From Mycobacterium sp. 852002-51961_SCH5331710 (lineage in GTDB: Bacteria > Actinomycetota > Actinomycetes > Mycobacteriales > Mycobacteriaceae): a stretch of 64,000 bases of DNA. The notes under the pieces are model-generated. The model was not told the DNA's origin. It did no database searches and was given only the letters and a program-made list of their open reading frames with translations. Positions within the stretch are counted from its first letter, which is position 1. The number at the start of each line of letters is the position of its first letter. The DNA lies in NCBI RefSeq assembly GCF_001665535.1, contig NZ_LZSQ01000045.1:36303-100302 (forward strand). Reading direction: 5' to 3'. Shown one piece after another: positions 25,816 through 34,504 of the stretch. A program made the translations under genes and the position numbers.

Positions 25816-25831
25816 CGGAACTCGAGTTCCG
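25816..25831. promoter_or_regulatory. Perfect 16-bp palindrome upstream of mmpS, likely TetR operator
   Basis: CGGAACTCGAGTTCCG is perfectly self-complementary and lies 37 bases upstream of the mmpS start codon, in the 232-bp gap to the divergent cutinase gene. Size and place fit a TetR dimer operator; the tetR gene at the end of the mmp operon is the obvious candidate binder. Confidence 0.65.
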
Positions 25832-26011
25832 TCTGCGTGCTGGCGAGAACTGTACCGCACCGCCGACGACCGATCTCTGGCCGATCCCGGCCCGCCTCGG
25901 CGCGATGCCGATTTTCGACGTTTCGGTATTAGTGGTTGGGGGTACACGGGCGCGGTCCGCTGGAGTCAACGGCGCCGACCGCGGGACGAACTAGTTGATA
26001 GGCGGTCGAAA

Positions 26012-26719
26012 ATGAAGTTGCTTCACCTGTTCCCTGCAGTTGCTCCAATTGCGTTGGCATTGGCGGGTTCTCCCGTCGTCGCGGCACCCGCATCCGCCGC
26101 ACCGTGTCCCGATGTCCAGGTGGTGTTTGCCCGCGGCACGTTCGAGGCGCCCGGCGTCGGCGCCACCGGCCAGGGATTCGTGGACGCATTGCGCGCCAAG
26201 GAACCGGACCGGTCGATCGACGTCTACGCGGTGAATTACCCCGCTTCGCTTGACTTTGCCACCGCCGCCGACGGCGTCATCGACGCAAGCAACAAGGTCA
26301 CCTCCACCGCGGCCAACTGCCCGGACACGCGGATCGTGCTGGGTGGATACTCGCAGGGCGCGGCGGTCGCCGCGTACATCACCGAGGACGAGCTCCCCGA
26401 GGGTTACACGCCCCCGCCGGGGATGACCGGTCCGATGCCGGCGTCGGTCGCCGACAACGTGGCCGCGGTGGCGCTGTTCGGCAAACCGTCGAGCGGCTTC
26501 TTGCAGATGATCTACACTGGCGCCCCGCCGATCACCGTCGGGTCCCGTTATGCCGGAAAGACTTTGGACCTCTGCATCCCGGCCGATCCGGTGTGCTCAC
26601 CGTCGGGCAGTGACAACGCCGCGCACGGCGGCTACCTGGTCAATGGGATGACCGACGAGGCGGCGCAGTACGTGGCCGACAGGTTGCCGCGCGGCGAGGC
26701 GCCCGGCGGCTCCCAGTGA
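26012..26719 (+). CDS. Cutinase-like secreted esterase (Culp family)
   Basis: 235-residue secreted serine esterase. A signal peptide is plain (KLLHLFPAVAPIALALAGS, cleavage expected near AxA at about residue 28-30). The mature protein has the cutinase motifs: nucleophile Ser114 in GGYSQGAA, Asp in IPADPVCSPSG and His in AAHGGYL, plus the disulfide cysteines (PCPD, NCPD, LCIPADPVC). Mycobacterial Culp proteins hydrolyse lipids and cell-wall or host esters. The start at ATG 26012 is the first residue of the signal peptide. It diverges from mmpS and converges with the thioesterase gene. Confidence 0.9.
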   Translation: MKLLHLFPAVAPIALALAGSPVVAAPASAAPCPDVQVVFARGTFEAPGVGATGQGFVDALRAKEPDRSIDVYAVNYPASLDFATAADGVIDASNKVTSTAANCPDTRIVLGGYSQGAAVAAYITEDELPEGYTPPPGMTGPMPASVADNVAAVALFGKPSSGFLQMIYTGAPPITVGSRYAGKTLDLCIPADPVCSPSGSDNAAHGGYLVNGMTDEAAQYVADRLPRGEAPGGSQ

Positions 26720-26723
26720 ACGC

Positions 26724-27581
26724 TCAGGCGGCGGCCCTGCCGAAATAGAGTTCCTGGGTCGCGAGGCACACCAGCTGTCCGGCCCGGTTGTACATCGTCG
26801 ATGTGGTCAGCCCGCGCCCCGCGATGCCGCTCGGTGAAAACTGGTCGGACAGCACCCAATCCGAAAGGTCGACCGGGCGGTGGAACCACAGCGCGTGGTC
26901 GATCAGCGCGTTGAAGGTGCCGATCGGGGTGGCGCCACGCATGGCGAGAGCGGTTTCGACCATGGTGGTGCCGGACAGATAGGCCAGCAGGCAACTGTGC
27001 AGAACCGCGTCGTCACCGACGGGTTCGCTCGGCCGCCACCACATGCGCAGCCGCGGTGACGGTTCGCCGGCCTCGAGCGCCAACCGCGGAGGCGCGTCGA
27101 CGTAACGCAGGTCGAACGGCTGTGGGCGGACCCAGAAGCCGTCGTGCTCACCGGCGAATGCGGCCAGTTGTTCCTGCACCGGCGGCAGCGAATCCGGTTC
27201 ACCTACATCGGGAATCGACTGCTGGTAGTCGAGCGACTCGACCGGAGCGCTGAGCGACACCAGCGCCTCGAGCAGGATCTGGTCGTCCTGGCGGGCCGTG
27301 ACCTGGCGGGTCGACAGCGTTCCGCCGTCGCGGGCCACGTCGACGTGGAGGTCGACCGGATAGCGGGCGTCGCCCGCGCGGACGTAGTAGACGTGCGCGC
27401 TGTGCGGCAGGCGGCCCGGGGCCGTCCTGCTCGCCGCCATCAATGCCTGGCCGGCGATGTGGCCGCCGACGATGTGGTGCGCGGGGTTGTCGAGTTGCTT
27501 CGCGACGAAGTGCCGGTCGCCCTGACGGTCCACGTCGAGCGTGGTGATGATGTCGGCGAAGGTCGGGGCGCGGTAAGTCAC
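26724..27581 (-). CDS. Acyl-CoA thioesterase, TesB-like
   Basis: 285-residue double hot-dog thioesterase that hydrolyses acyl-CoA to acid and CoA. Two hot-dog halves are evident: the first with HIVGGHIAGQALMAASRT and SAHVYYVRAGD, the second with MWWRPSEPVGDDAVLHSCLL and HALWFHRPVDLSDWV. The latter histidine-rich stretch contains the conserved Asp/His region of TesB enzymes. It converges with the cutinase gene 4 bases away and lies 7 bases downstream of the PLP lyase gene, so it may be co-transcribed with it. Chain-length preference is unknown. Confidence 0.87.
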   Translation of the reverse strand: MTYRAPTFADIITTLDVDRQGDRHFVAKQLDNPAHHIVGGHIAGQALMAASRTAPGRLPHSAHVYYVRAGDARYPVDLHVDVARDGGTLSTRQVTARQDDQILLEALVSLSAPVESLDYQQSIPDVGEPDSLPPVQEQLAAFAGEHDGFWVRPQPFDLRYVDAPPRLALEAGEPSPRLRMWWRPSEPVGDDAVLHSCLLAYLSGTTMVETALAMRGATPIGTFNALIDHALWFHRPVDLSDWVLSDQFSPSGIAGRGLTTSTMYNRAGQLVCLATQELYFGRAAA

Positions 27582-27588
27582 CTCGGCA

Positions 27589-28698
27589 TCATGCCAGTGC
27601 GATTTGTGTGCGCTTCGTTGCGCTCAGCGCAACAAACTGCACACAAATCACAGTTCGGCGATCGTCGACGTCGGCCTCGGTGGTGTCCCACGCGGTCATC
27701 CACCGCACCTCGCCCCGCGAGCGGTCCCAGTCGTAGAACCGCACCCGGTGCCGGATGCGGTCGGCCGCGTCGACCGGCAGGGTCGCGAAGATCGCGTTCG
27801 CCGGGCTGTTCTGTGTGAAGGCGAGACCGGCCAACCGTCCCTCGGCGATGTGCGCCTCCAAAGCGGCGCGCAGTCGCGCGGCCATCGCGTTCGCGTGCGC
27901 GGCGCTGCGCAACCCGAGGTCGTCGTCGAACAGCGTCAGCAGTTGCGCCGAGGTGAAGCGCATCTTGCTGGCCAGTTGCATCGTCAGCTTCCGCAGATAT
28001 GTCAGGCCGCTCGCGCGGCCCGCGTCGAGCACGACCACCGCCTCGGCGCCGAGCAGCCCGTTCTTGGTGCCGCCCAGGCTGAGGATGTCAACACCCGCGT
28101 CTGTGGTGAACTCGCGGAACGGCACGCCGAGCGCCGCGGCCGCGTTCCATAGCCGCGAACCGTCCATGTGCACCGCCATCCCGTGGGCGTGCGCGAAGTC
28201 CGCGACGGCGCTGACCTCGTTCGGCGAGTACACGGTGCCCATCTCGGTCGTCTGGGTGATGCTCACCGCCAGCGGCTGGGCACGGTGCTCGTCACCCCAG
28301 CCCCAGGCCTCGCGCGCGACGAGTTCGGGTGTCAGCTTGCCGTCGGGCGTGGGCACGGTGAGCAGCTTGAGCCCGGTCATGCGTTCGGGTGCGCCGGCCT
28401 CGTCGGTGTGGATGTGGGCGGTCGACGCCGTCACGACGGCGCCCCAGCGCGGCAGAACGCTGGTCAGCCCAATGACATTCGCGCCGGTGCCGTTGAAGAC
28501 GGGATACACCTCGGCGGCCTCGCCGAAGTGTTCGCCGATCACCCGCTGCAGGCGCGCGGTGTAGACGTCCTGTCCGTACGCCGGCTGGTGGCCTCCGTTG
28601 GCGACGGCGAGCGCGGCGAGCACCTCCGGGTGCACACCGGCGTAGTTGTCGCTGGCGAAGCCTCTCCATTCACGGTCATGCAGGGTCCCGACACTCAC
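27589..28698 (-). CDS. Threonine aldolase / beta-eliminating lyase family PLP enzyme
   Basis: 369-residue PLP-dependent enzyme like low-specificity L-threonine aldolase. The PLP lysine is Lys212 in ILSLGGTKNGLLG; the aspartate that contacts the pyridine nitrogen is in VHMDGSRLWNAA; the N-terminal FASDNYAGVHPEVLAAL is the family start. It cleaves beta-hydroxy amino acids or related substrates. The normal C-terminal helix appears lost after TTEADVD: about residues 350-366 are encoded by a nested inverted repeat (27601-27649), so the tail is an accident of that element. It diverges from the MarR gene, with an operator-like site between them. Confidence 0.82.
   Translation of the reverse strand: MSVGTLHDREWRGFASDNYAGVHPEVLAALAVANGGHQPAYGQDVYTARLQRVIGEHFGEAAEVYPVFNGTGANVIGLTSVLPRWGAVVTASTAHIHTDEAGAPERMTGLKLLTVPTPDGKLTPELVAREAWGWGDEHRAQPLAVSITQTTEMGTVYSPNEVSAVADFAHAHGMAVHMDGSRLWNAAAALGVPFREFTTDAGVDILSLGGTKNGLLGAEAVVVLDAGRASGLTYLRKLTMQLASKMRFTSAQLLTLFDDDLGLRSAAHANAMAARLRAALEAHIAEGRLAGLAFTQNSPANAIFATLPVDAADRIRHRVRFYDWDRSRGEVRWMTAWDTTEADVDDRRTVICVQFVALSATKRTQIALA
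27601..27649. repeat. Composite inverted repeat inside the 3' end of the PLP lyase gene
   Basis: Outer arms GATTTGTGTGC (27601-27611) and GCACACAAATC (27639-27649) are exact complements; an inner stem GTTGCGCT (27617-27624) pairs with AGCGCAAC (27626-27633). It shares the GATTTGTG arm core with the element at 8293. It may act as a terminator for the lyase transcript while also encoding its last residues. Confidence 0.65.
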
Positions 28699-28748
28699 GC
28701 GCTCATCCTTTCACCGGCGACGGTGAAACGATTTCCGCACAGAAATAT

Positions 28749-28765
28749 GTATGTGCTATGCATAC
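28749..28765. promoter_or_regulatory. Imperfect palindrome between lyase and MarR genes
   Basis: GTATGTGCTATGCATAC has 5-bp arms (GTATG, CATAC) around a 7-base centre in the 52-bp gap between divergent genes. It overlaps the first possible MarR start, fitting autorepression. The neighbouring TATGCA could also be a -10 element for a leaderless transcript starting at GTG 28769. Confidence 0.4.
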
Positions 28766-29233
28766 TTAGTGCCGCCGTCCCGATACGACCAACTCGACGA
28801 ACTGCTGACCCGCATCGCGGTCGCGCGGCTGCGGCCGGGTTGGCGTGACCGCCTTCTCGACGGCGCGGGTCCGGTGACCAGCGCTTCGACGCTACGAGTC
28901 CTGCGCGCCATCGAGCAGTGCCAGCAGCATTCCGGCGGCGCCTCCATCCGCGATGTCGCCGACTTCCTGGCCGTCGACCACTCCACCGCGAGCCGGTCGG
29001 TGGCCGCCGTCGTCACCGCGGGCCTGGTGACCAAAACCTTCGCCGCCGACGATCAGCGACGCTGCATGCTGGTGCTCACCAAGGCCGGGCGGCAGACGTC
29101 GCAGACGGTAACCGACCGACGCCGCGAACTGGTCGCCGAGATGATCGCCGACTGGCCCGACACCAAGGTCGACACGCTCGTCGACCTCCTCGACCGGCTG
29201 ACCGAACGATTCGAACGGGCGGCCGCCCGATGA
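28751..29233 (+). CDS. MarR-family transcriptional regulator
   Basis: 160-residue winged-helix repressor. The recognition part reads DVADFLAVDHSTASRSVAAV, followed by the wing TKTFAADDQRRCMLVLTKAG, both standard MarR features. The start is uncertain: the first ATG is 28751, but GTG 28769 (VPPSRYDQLDELL) would place the palindrome outside the gene and allow a leaderless message. It overlaps the MFS transporter gene in an ATGA and diverges from the PLP lyase gene, so it probably represses the transporter and perhaps the lyase in response to a small molecule. Confidence 0.87.
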   Translation: MCYAYLVPPSRYDQLDELLTRIAVARLRPGWRDRLLDGAGPVTSASTLRVLRAIEQCQQHSGGASIRDVADFLAVDHSTASRSVAAVVTAGLVTKTFAADDQRRCMLVLTKAGRQTSQTVTDRRRELVAEMIADWPDTKVDTLVDLLDRLTERFERAAAR

Positions 29234-30480
29234 CCGCCGAAGCCACCGCCCCACCCCAGGCCCGCGGCGCGCTCGGGTTGATCTTCGACCCGGTCTTCGG
29301 CGCGTTGTTCTGGGGGAAGATCTTCTCGGTCGTGGCGGTGTGGACGCACGGCATCGTCGCGGCGATCGTGATGTTCGACGCGACGCACTCGGCGCTGATG
29401 GTCGGGTTGGTCGGCGTCGTGCAGTTCGCGCCGCAGCTGATCCTCAGCCCGACGAGCGGCAAGTGGGCCGACACCGGCAACCCGGCCCGCCAGATCCTGC
29501 TCGGTCGCGTGCTGTGCGTGGCCGGCTCCGGATTCACCGCGGTGTGGCTGCTCGCCGAACCCGCGCAGCACGACATCTCGTCGGCCGTCCCCGTGCTCCT
29601 CGGCACGCTGCTCGTCGGATTCGGTTTCGTGGTCGGCGGGCCCGCGATGCAGTCGATCGTGCCGAACCTCATCCGCGACGGTGAGCTGTCGACGGCCATG
29701 GCGCTCAACAGCTTTCCAATGACGATCGGGCGCATCGTCGGGCCGGCGGCGGGCGCGTACATCGCCGCGCACACGGGTGCCGGTGCCGCGTTCGCGGTCA
29801 GCGCGGGCCTGCATTTGATCTTCGCGTTCTTCCTGCTCGCCGTGCGGTTCCCCGCGCCACCGACAAGGCATGCCGACACGGATTACCGCGTGCGCGTGGC
29901 GATCAGGTACGTGTGGCGGGATCGGCCCCTGTTCCTGGCCCTGCTGGCGGTGACGACCGTCGGGCTGGCGTCCGATTCCTCGATCACCCTGACCCCGTCC
30001 CTGGCCCACGAACTCGGCGGCGGCGCCAGCCTCGTCGGAACCCTTTCCGCCGTCTTCGGCGTCGGCGCGGCCGTCGGCATGGCGGCGCTCGCCTTGCTGC
30101 GCGGGCGCATCGCGTCGCAGACCGTGTCGGCGATCGGGCTGGCAGGGCTGGGCCTCGGGTGCGCGGTGCTCGCCGCCGCGCCGGCCCCCGCGGTCGCCAT
30201 CGCCGGGTTCGTCCTCGCCGGCCTCGGCTTCGGCTGGGCGATGACCGGGCTCAGCACCGTCGTGCAGGAACGGGCCCCCGAACCGCTGCGCGGCCGGATC
30301 ATGGCGCTCTGGCTGGTCGGCTTCCTCGGGTCACGCCCCATCGCCGCGGCGCTGCTCGGCGGCACCGCCGACGTGTTCAACGTGCAGGCGGCCTTTGCGG
30401 TGGCGATGGTGTTCTGCGCGACGGCCGCGCTGTGGTGCCGGCCGGCCAAGCTCGCAGGCCCGTTACCGGCGCACGTCTAA
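29230..30480 (+). CDS. MFS transporter, MFS_3/EntS-like
   Basis: 416-residue major facilitator with about twelve predicted spans, e.g. IVAAIVMFDATHSALMVGL, a span near SSAVPVLLGTLLVGFGFVVG, and AVSAGLHLIFAFFLLAV. The loop after the second and third spans (SGKWADTG) is a degenerate form of the MFS signature. Relatives export siderophores or hydrophobic compounds. The ATG at 29230 overlaps the MarR stop (ATGA), making a coupled pair with repressor and efflux pump. The substrate is not known. Confidence 0.87.
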   Translation: MTAEATAPPQARGALGLIFDPVFGALFWGKIFSVVAVWTHGIVAAIVMFDATHSALMVGLVGVVQFAPQLILSPTSGKWADTGNPARQILLGRVLCVAGSGFTAVWLLAEPAQHDISSAVPVLLGTLLVGFGFVVGGPAMQSIVPNLIRDGELSTAMALNSFPMTIGRIVGPAAGAYIAAHTGAGAAFAVSAGLHLIFAFFLLAVRFPAPPTRHADTDYRVRVAIRYVWRDRPLFLALLAVTTVGLASDSSITLTPSLAHELGGGASLVGTLSAVFGVGAAVGMAALALLRGRIASQTVSAIGLAGLGLGCAVLAAAPAPAVAIAGFVLAGLGFGWAMTGLSTVVQERAPEPLRGRIMALWLVGFLGSRPIAAALLGGTADVFNVQAAFAVAMVFCATAALWCRPAKLAGPLPAHV

Positions 30481-30491
30481 CCGGCCGGGAG

Positions 30492-31331
30492 TCAGGCGCT
30501 TTCGGCGGCCTTACGCGCGCGCTCGGTCATCGAGGCGACCACTCCCCCGTCGTTGAGGATGTCGGTGCCGGTGAGATAGCCCGCCTTCGGACTCGCGCAG
30601 AACGCGAACAGCTCGGCCATCTCCTGCGGTGTGCCCCACCGTGGCACGGCCGCGTCGGCGACCATCGCGCCGGCGCCCGCCTGCTCCTCCAGCCTGCCCA
30701 TCTCGGTGTCGACGGATCCCGGCGAGACCGAGACGATGCGCAGGCCCTTGGTGTTGAACCGTTCGGCCTGCGACGAGCTGTACCACCGGACGAAGCTCTT
30801 GCTGATCGCATACGCGATGCCCGACCGCGCCTCCGGCCCCGCGATGTCGCACGCGGCCAGCATGTTCGTCATGAACACGTTTTGGTCCGTGAACGCCTGC
30901 GGGAACTGACTTTTCGGAATCAGCTCATCGGGCAGCATGTGCGCGGCCATCGACGCGACGTTCACGATCGCCACGCCCTCGGCCGCCGCTTCGAAGAATG
31001 CCTCGTTGACGTTGAGCGTGCCGATCGCGTTGGTACGCATGACGTATTCGCCATCACCCATGCTGGGACTGACGCCTGCGGTGTGGATGACCGACGCGAT
31101 CGTTCCGAGGCCGGCGGCGGTTTCGAAGAGCCGGTCGACCGCCGCGCGCTCGGTGACATCGCCGTGCACGACGGTGGGTGTGATGCCCTCGTCTGTCAGC
31201 GCGGCGGCCGCGGTGTCGAGCCGGTCCTTCCGGACGTCGCACAGGACAAGGGCGTGGTCACGTCCGACGATGCGGGCCGTCGCCTGACCCATGCCCCCCG
31301 CACCGCCCGTGATGATCGACACTCGACTCAT
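30492..31331 (-). CDS. SDR-family oxidoreductase
   Basis: 279-residue short-chain dehydrogenase: cofactor loop TGGAGGMG at residues 9-16, IHTAGVSP for the NAG-type motif, active Ser in VNVASMAAH, and AYAISKSF for the catalytic Tyr/Lys. A longer than usual loop (LPDELIPKSQFPQAFTDQNV, about 20 residues) follows the active Ser and may shape a hydrophobic pocket, as in steroid-type SDRs. It converges with the MFS gene and lies 52 bases after WS/DGAT on the same strand. The substrate is unknown. Confidence 0.86.
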   Translation of the reverse strand: MSRVSIITGGAGGMGQATARIVGRDHALVLCDVRKDRLDTAAAALTDEGITPTVVHGDVTERAAVDRLFETAAGLGTIASVIHTAGVSPSMGDGEYVMRTNAIGTLNVNEAFFEAAAEGVAIVNVASMAAHMLPDELIPKSQFPQAFTDQNVFMTNMLAACDIAGPEARSGIAYAISKSFVRWYSSSQAERFNTKGLRIVSVSPGSVDTEMGRLEEQAGAGAMVADAAVPRWGTPQEMAELFAFCASPKAGYLTGTDILNDGGVVASMTERARKAAESA

Positions 31332-31383
31332 ACGGGGACGGTATACCGAAAGCCCGACGGGATGGCCGACGGGTACGCGCCTT

Positions 31384-32742
31384 TTAAACGCCGACCGCGC
31401 GTTCCAGGTCCTTGAGCGACGTCTCGAGGTGGCCGAGCAGGCGCTGCAGTGACGGCACGCTGCGGCGGTCGCCGACCAATCCGAAGTCGAGGTTGTCGGC
31501 GTTGTTGGCCAACGTGATGTTGAGCGCCTGCCCGTCGAGCGGGATCGAGAACGGGTAGTTGCCGTCGAGTCGGGCGCCGTTCCAGTACATCGGCTGCCGC
31601 GCGCCCGGCACGTTCGAGATCACGATGTTGAACGGCGGCGGCGCGGTGGCGACGAAGCCCGGCAGCAGTCCGAGCGCCAGCCCGCCGACCAGCAACGCCG
31701 AGACCGCCAGCTGCTGCACGCGCGGCAATTCCGCGTACACCTTCTTGTTGTCACGCATCGATTTCGCGATCGCCTCCAACCGCTGCATCGGGTCCTCGAG
31801 ATCAGTGGCGAGGTTGCACAGGATGGCGCCGACCAGGTTCCCTCCGTTGTCCGCGTCCTTCTCGGTGCGCAGGTTCACCGGGACCATCGCGACCAGCGGC
31901 GTATCCGGCAGAGCGTTCTCCTCCGCCAGGTACTCCCGCAACGCCCCCGCGCACATCGCCAGTACGACGTCGTTGACGGTCACGCCCGCAGCGCTTTTCA
32001 CCTTCTGGATGCGCTCCAGCGCCCACGACTGCGCGGCGACCCGCCGTGCCCCGCCGATGCGCACGTTGAGCATCGTCTTCGGGGCGCGGAAGGGGAGGGT
32101 GAGTTCCTGTTCGAGCAGCGCGGCACGGGCCAGCGACAGCGTCGTCGGCGCGACACCGGCGACGGAACTCGCGGCCTCCGTCACCGTGCGTAGCAGCGAC
32201 GGGCGGTCTTTAGGGCCCGACCTGCGGCGCGGCGCCAAACTCCACGGCGCCTGAATCGTGGTCTCGCCGGGATCGGTGGAAAGCGTCCGCTGCACCAGCT
32301 TCATCGCCGACACCCCGTCGATCAGCGAATGGTGGAACTTCGTGTAGACCGCGAATCGTCCGTCGTCGAGGCCTTCGATCAGGTGCGCCTCCCACAACGG
32401 GCGGTGCCGGTCGAGCAGCGTGCCGTGCAGCCTCGACACCAGCTCCAGAAGTTCGCGCACGCGGCCCGGCGCGGGCAGGGCCGAGCGACGCAGGTGATAT
32501 TCGAGGTCGACCTCTTTGTCCGACGACCACACCAGGTTGGTGACCCCACCGAAGAACGCCGGGTGCTTCCGGAACGTCGGCTGCACATCCGTCTGCGCAA
32601 CGAGGGTGTCGTACATCCCGCGCAGGAAGTCGGGTCCGGCGCCCTCCGGAGGCTTGTAGAGCGTCAGACCGCCGACATGCATTGGGTGCTCGCGGGATTC
32701 GCCGAGCAGAAAGATCAGGTCGGTGGGTGATATCGGTTGCAT
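31384..32742 (-). CDS. Wax ester synthase/diacylglycerol acyltransferase (WS/DGAT)
   Basis: 452-residue acyltransferase that esterifies diacylglycerol or fatty alcohols with acyl-CoA to make storage triacylglycerol or wax. The active site HHSLIDG is at residues 137-143, with both histidines and the Asp-Gly. The start MQPISPTDLIFLLGESREHP and PLWEAHLIEGLDDGRFAVYT match mycobacterial Tgs proteins, as does NIVISNVPGARQPMYWNGA near the C-terminus. It is associated with membranes or lipid bodies. It is flanked by the GltB-like gene upstream and the SDR downstream. It is a Tgs paralogue, number not assignable. Confidence 0.92.
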   Translation of the reverse strand: MQPISPTDLIFLLGESREHPMHVGGLTLYKPPEGAGPDFLRGMYDTLVAQTDVQPTFRKHPAFFGGVTNLVWSSDKEVDLEYHLRRSALPAPGRVRELLELVSRLHGTLLDRHRPLWEAHLIEGLDDGRFAVYTKFHHSLIDGVSAMKLVQRTLSTDPGETTIQAPWSLAPRRRSGPKDRPSLLRTVTEAASSVAGVAPTTLSLARAALLEQELTLPFRAPKTMLNVRIGGARRVAAQSWALERIQKVKSAAGVTVNDVVLAMCAGALREYLAEENALPDTPLVAMVPVNLRTEKDADNGGNLVGAILCNLATDLEDPMQRLEAIAKSMRDNKKVYAELPRVQQLAVSALLVGGLALGLLPGFVATAPPPFNIVISNVPGARQPMYWNGARLDGNYPFSIPLDGQALNITLANNADNLDFGLVGDRRSVPSLQRLLGHLETSLKDLERAVGV

Positions 32743-32861
32743 GCAGCCTCCGGCTCCGGTGCTCGAGAATGCTCAGGACTTGTCTGAACATCCCCCTCGG
32801 CGCCGTTCCACAAACGTGTGCGGTGCCCGCCCGCCGTCACGGCGATGACTCCAGCTTCCCA

Positions 32862-32882
32862 CTCGCGGCGCGGCCGCGCGAG
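32862..32882. terminator. GC-rich hairpin after the GltB-like gene
   Basis: CTCGCG (32862-32867) pairs with CGCGAG (32877-32882) around a GC-rich 9-base loop, 5 bases past the GltB-like stop. It has no U-tract, as is usual for mycobacterial intrinsic terminators. Confidence 0.4.
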
Positions 32883-32886
32883 GTCC

Positions 32887-34461
32887 TCAGATCGCGGATG
32901 AGGACGGCGGCGCGGAGTGTCCCTGGGGCTCGCGAGTCGTCATCAACCGGACGATCTCCTTGCGGTCCGCCTCCGACGGCAGGCCCATTCCCGGCTCGTA
33001 GCCGTACACCTCGTGCAACGGTGTCGAGGCGGTGCGGGTGTCGAGGATGTCGACGTCCTCGGTGCTGATGAGTCCGGGGTGTTCGACGCCGCACGCCTCG
33101 GCCACCTTGACCAGGTCACGACGCAGCGTCTTGATGTAGTTCGCGACGCGCTCGGCCTTGACCTCGGGCACCAGCCCGCGCGCCAGCCAGGCGTTCTGGG
33201 TGGCGACTCCGGTCGGGCACGTGTCGGTGTGGCACTTCTGCGCCTGGATGCATCCGATCGCGAGCATCGCCTCGCGCGCGACGTAGACCATGTCGCAGCC
33301 CAGCGCGAACCCGACGACGGCATTGTCCGGCAGGCCGAGCTTGCCGCCGCCGAGGAACACGACGTCCTCGTGCAGGCCCCGGTCGGCGAAGATCCGATAG
33401 GTGCGGGCGAAGCCGAGTTGGAAGGGCAACGACACGGTATCGGTGAAGATCAGCGGCGCCGCGCCGGTGCCGCCCTCACCGCCGTCGATCGAGATGAAGT
33501 CCACGCCGCGGTCGGTCTCGCGCATCAGATCGGCCAGCTCACACCAGAATTCGAGGTCGCCGACCGCCGACTTGATCCCCACCGGCAGCCCCGTCTCGGC
33601 CGCGAGCAGTTCAACCCAGTCCAGAAGGCTGTCGGTGTCGGAGAACTCAGCGTGCCGCGACGGGCTCACGCAGTCGCGGCCCTCCGGGATCCCGCGGGCG
33701 GCCGCGATCTCGGCGGAGACCTTGGGTGCGGGCAGTAGCCCACCGAGGGTGGGCTTGGCGCCCTGGCTGAGCTTGATCTCCAGGGCGCGAACCGGCGCAC
33801 CGGCCACCACGTCCTTGAGCTTGGCCAGATCGAAGCGGCCCTCGGCGTCCCGGCAGCCGAAGTAGGCGGTCCCGATCTGGAAGATCAGCTCGCCGCCGTG
33901 GCGGTGGTAGCGCGAGATGCCGCCCTCACCGGTGTTCTGCAGACAGTCCGCCAGCACCGCTCCCCGGTTGAGCGCCTCGACGGCGTTGGCCGACAGCGAT
34001 CCGAAGCTCATCGCGGAGATGTTGACGACCGAGTTCGGCCGGAATGCGCCGCGCCGCCCGCGCGCCGCACCGAGCACCTTGGCGCAGGGCACCTCGATCT
34101 CGCGGCTGGTGCCGGGTGAGGTCGGGGGTACGGCCCTGGCGAAGGTGCGGTGTTTGATCACCGGATAGCCGGCGGTGTACTCCAGATCGTTGTCCGTGCC
34201 GAAACCGAAGTAGTTGTTCTCCTTCTTCGCCGACGCGTACACCCACCGGCGCTGGTCCCTGGTGAACGGCCGTTCCTCGTCGTTGGAAGCGACGATGTAC
34301 TGCCGCAGTTCCGGTCCGATGGCTTCGAGGAGATACCTCGCATGCCCGACGACGGGGAAGTTTCGCAGGAGTGCGTGCCTGCGCTGGAACAGATCACGCG
34401 CGGCCACGGCACCCAACGTCGAGGCGGCCGCGGCGGCGAGACCACGAACGGTCCGGCCCAT
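32887..34461 (-). CDS. FMN-binding glutamate synthase-domain protein (GltB2-like)
   Basis: 524-residue protein with the FMN/synthase domain of glutamate synthase but without the amidotransferase domain. FMN-barrel motifs are GEGGISRYHRHGGELIFQIG, FISIDGGEGGTGAAP and VFLGGGKLGLPDN; the [3Fe-4S] cysteines are spaced C-x5-C-x4-C in CIQAQKCHTDTCPTGVATQ. The N-terminal 60 residues, Ala-rich then LLRNFPVVGHARYLLE, are typical of the stand-alone group found in many actinobacteria. Stand-alone members may use ammonia or another donor. It precedes WS/DGAT on the same strand. Confidence 0.88.
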   Translation of the reverse strand: MGRTVRGLAAAAASTLGAVAARDLFQRRHALLRNFPVVGHARYLLEAIGPELRQYIVASNDEERPFTRDQRRWVYASAKKENNYFGFGTDNDLEYTAGYPVIKHRTFARAVPPTSPGTSREIEVPCAKVLGAARGRRGAFRPNSVVNISAMSFGSLSANAVEALNRGAVLADCLQNTGEGGISRYHRHGGELIFQIGTAYFGCRDAEGRFDLAKLKDVVAGAPVRALEIKLSQGAKPTLGGLLPAPKVSAEIAAARGIPEGRDCVSPSRHAEFSDTDSLLDWVELLAAETGLPVGIKSAVGDLEFWCELADLMRETDRGVDFISIDGGEGGTGAAPLIFTDTVSLPFQLGFARTYRIFADRGLHEDVVFLGGGKLGLPDNAVVGFALGCDMVYVAREAMLAIGCIQAQKCHTDTCPTGVATQNAWLARGLVPEVKAERVANYIKTLRRDLVKVAEACGVEHPGLISTEDVDILDTRTASTPLHEVYGYEPGMGLPSEADRKEIVRLMTTREPQGHSAPPSSSAI

Positions 34462-34504
34462 GGCGGCAGGGTTTCCGCGCAGCCTCGGCCCGAAACCCGG
34501 CCCG

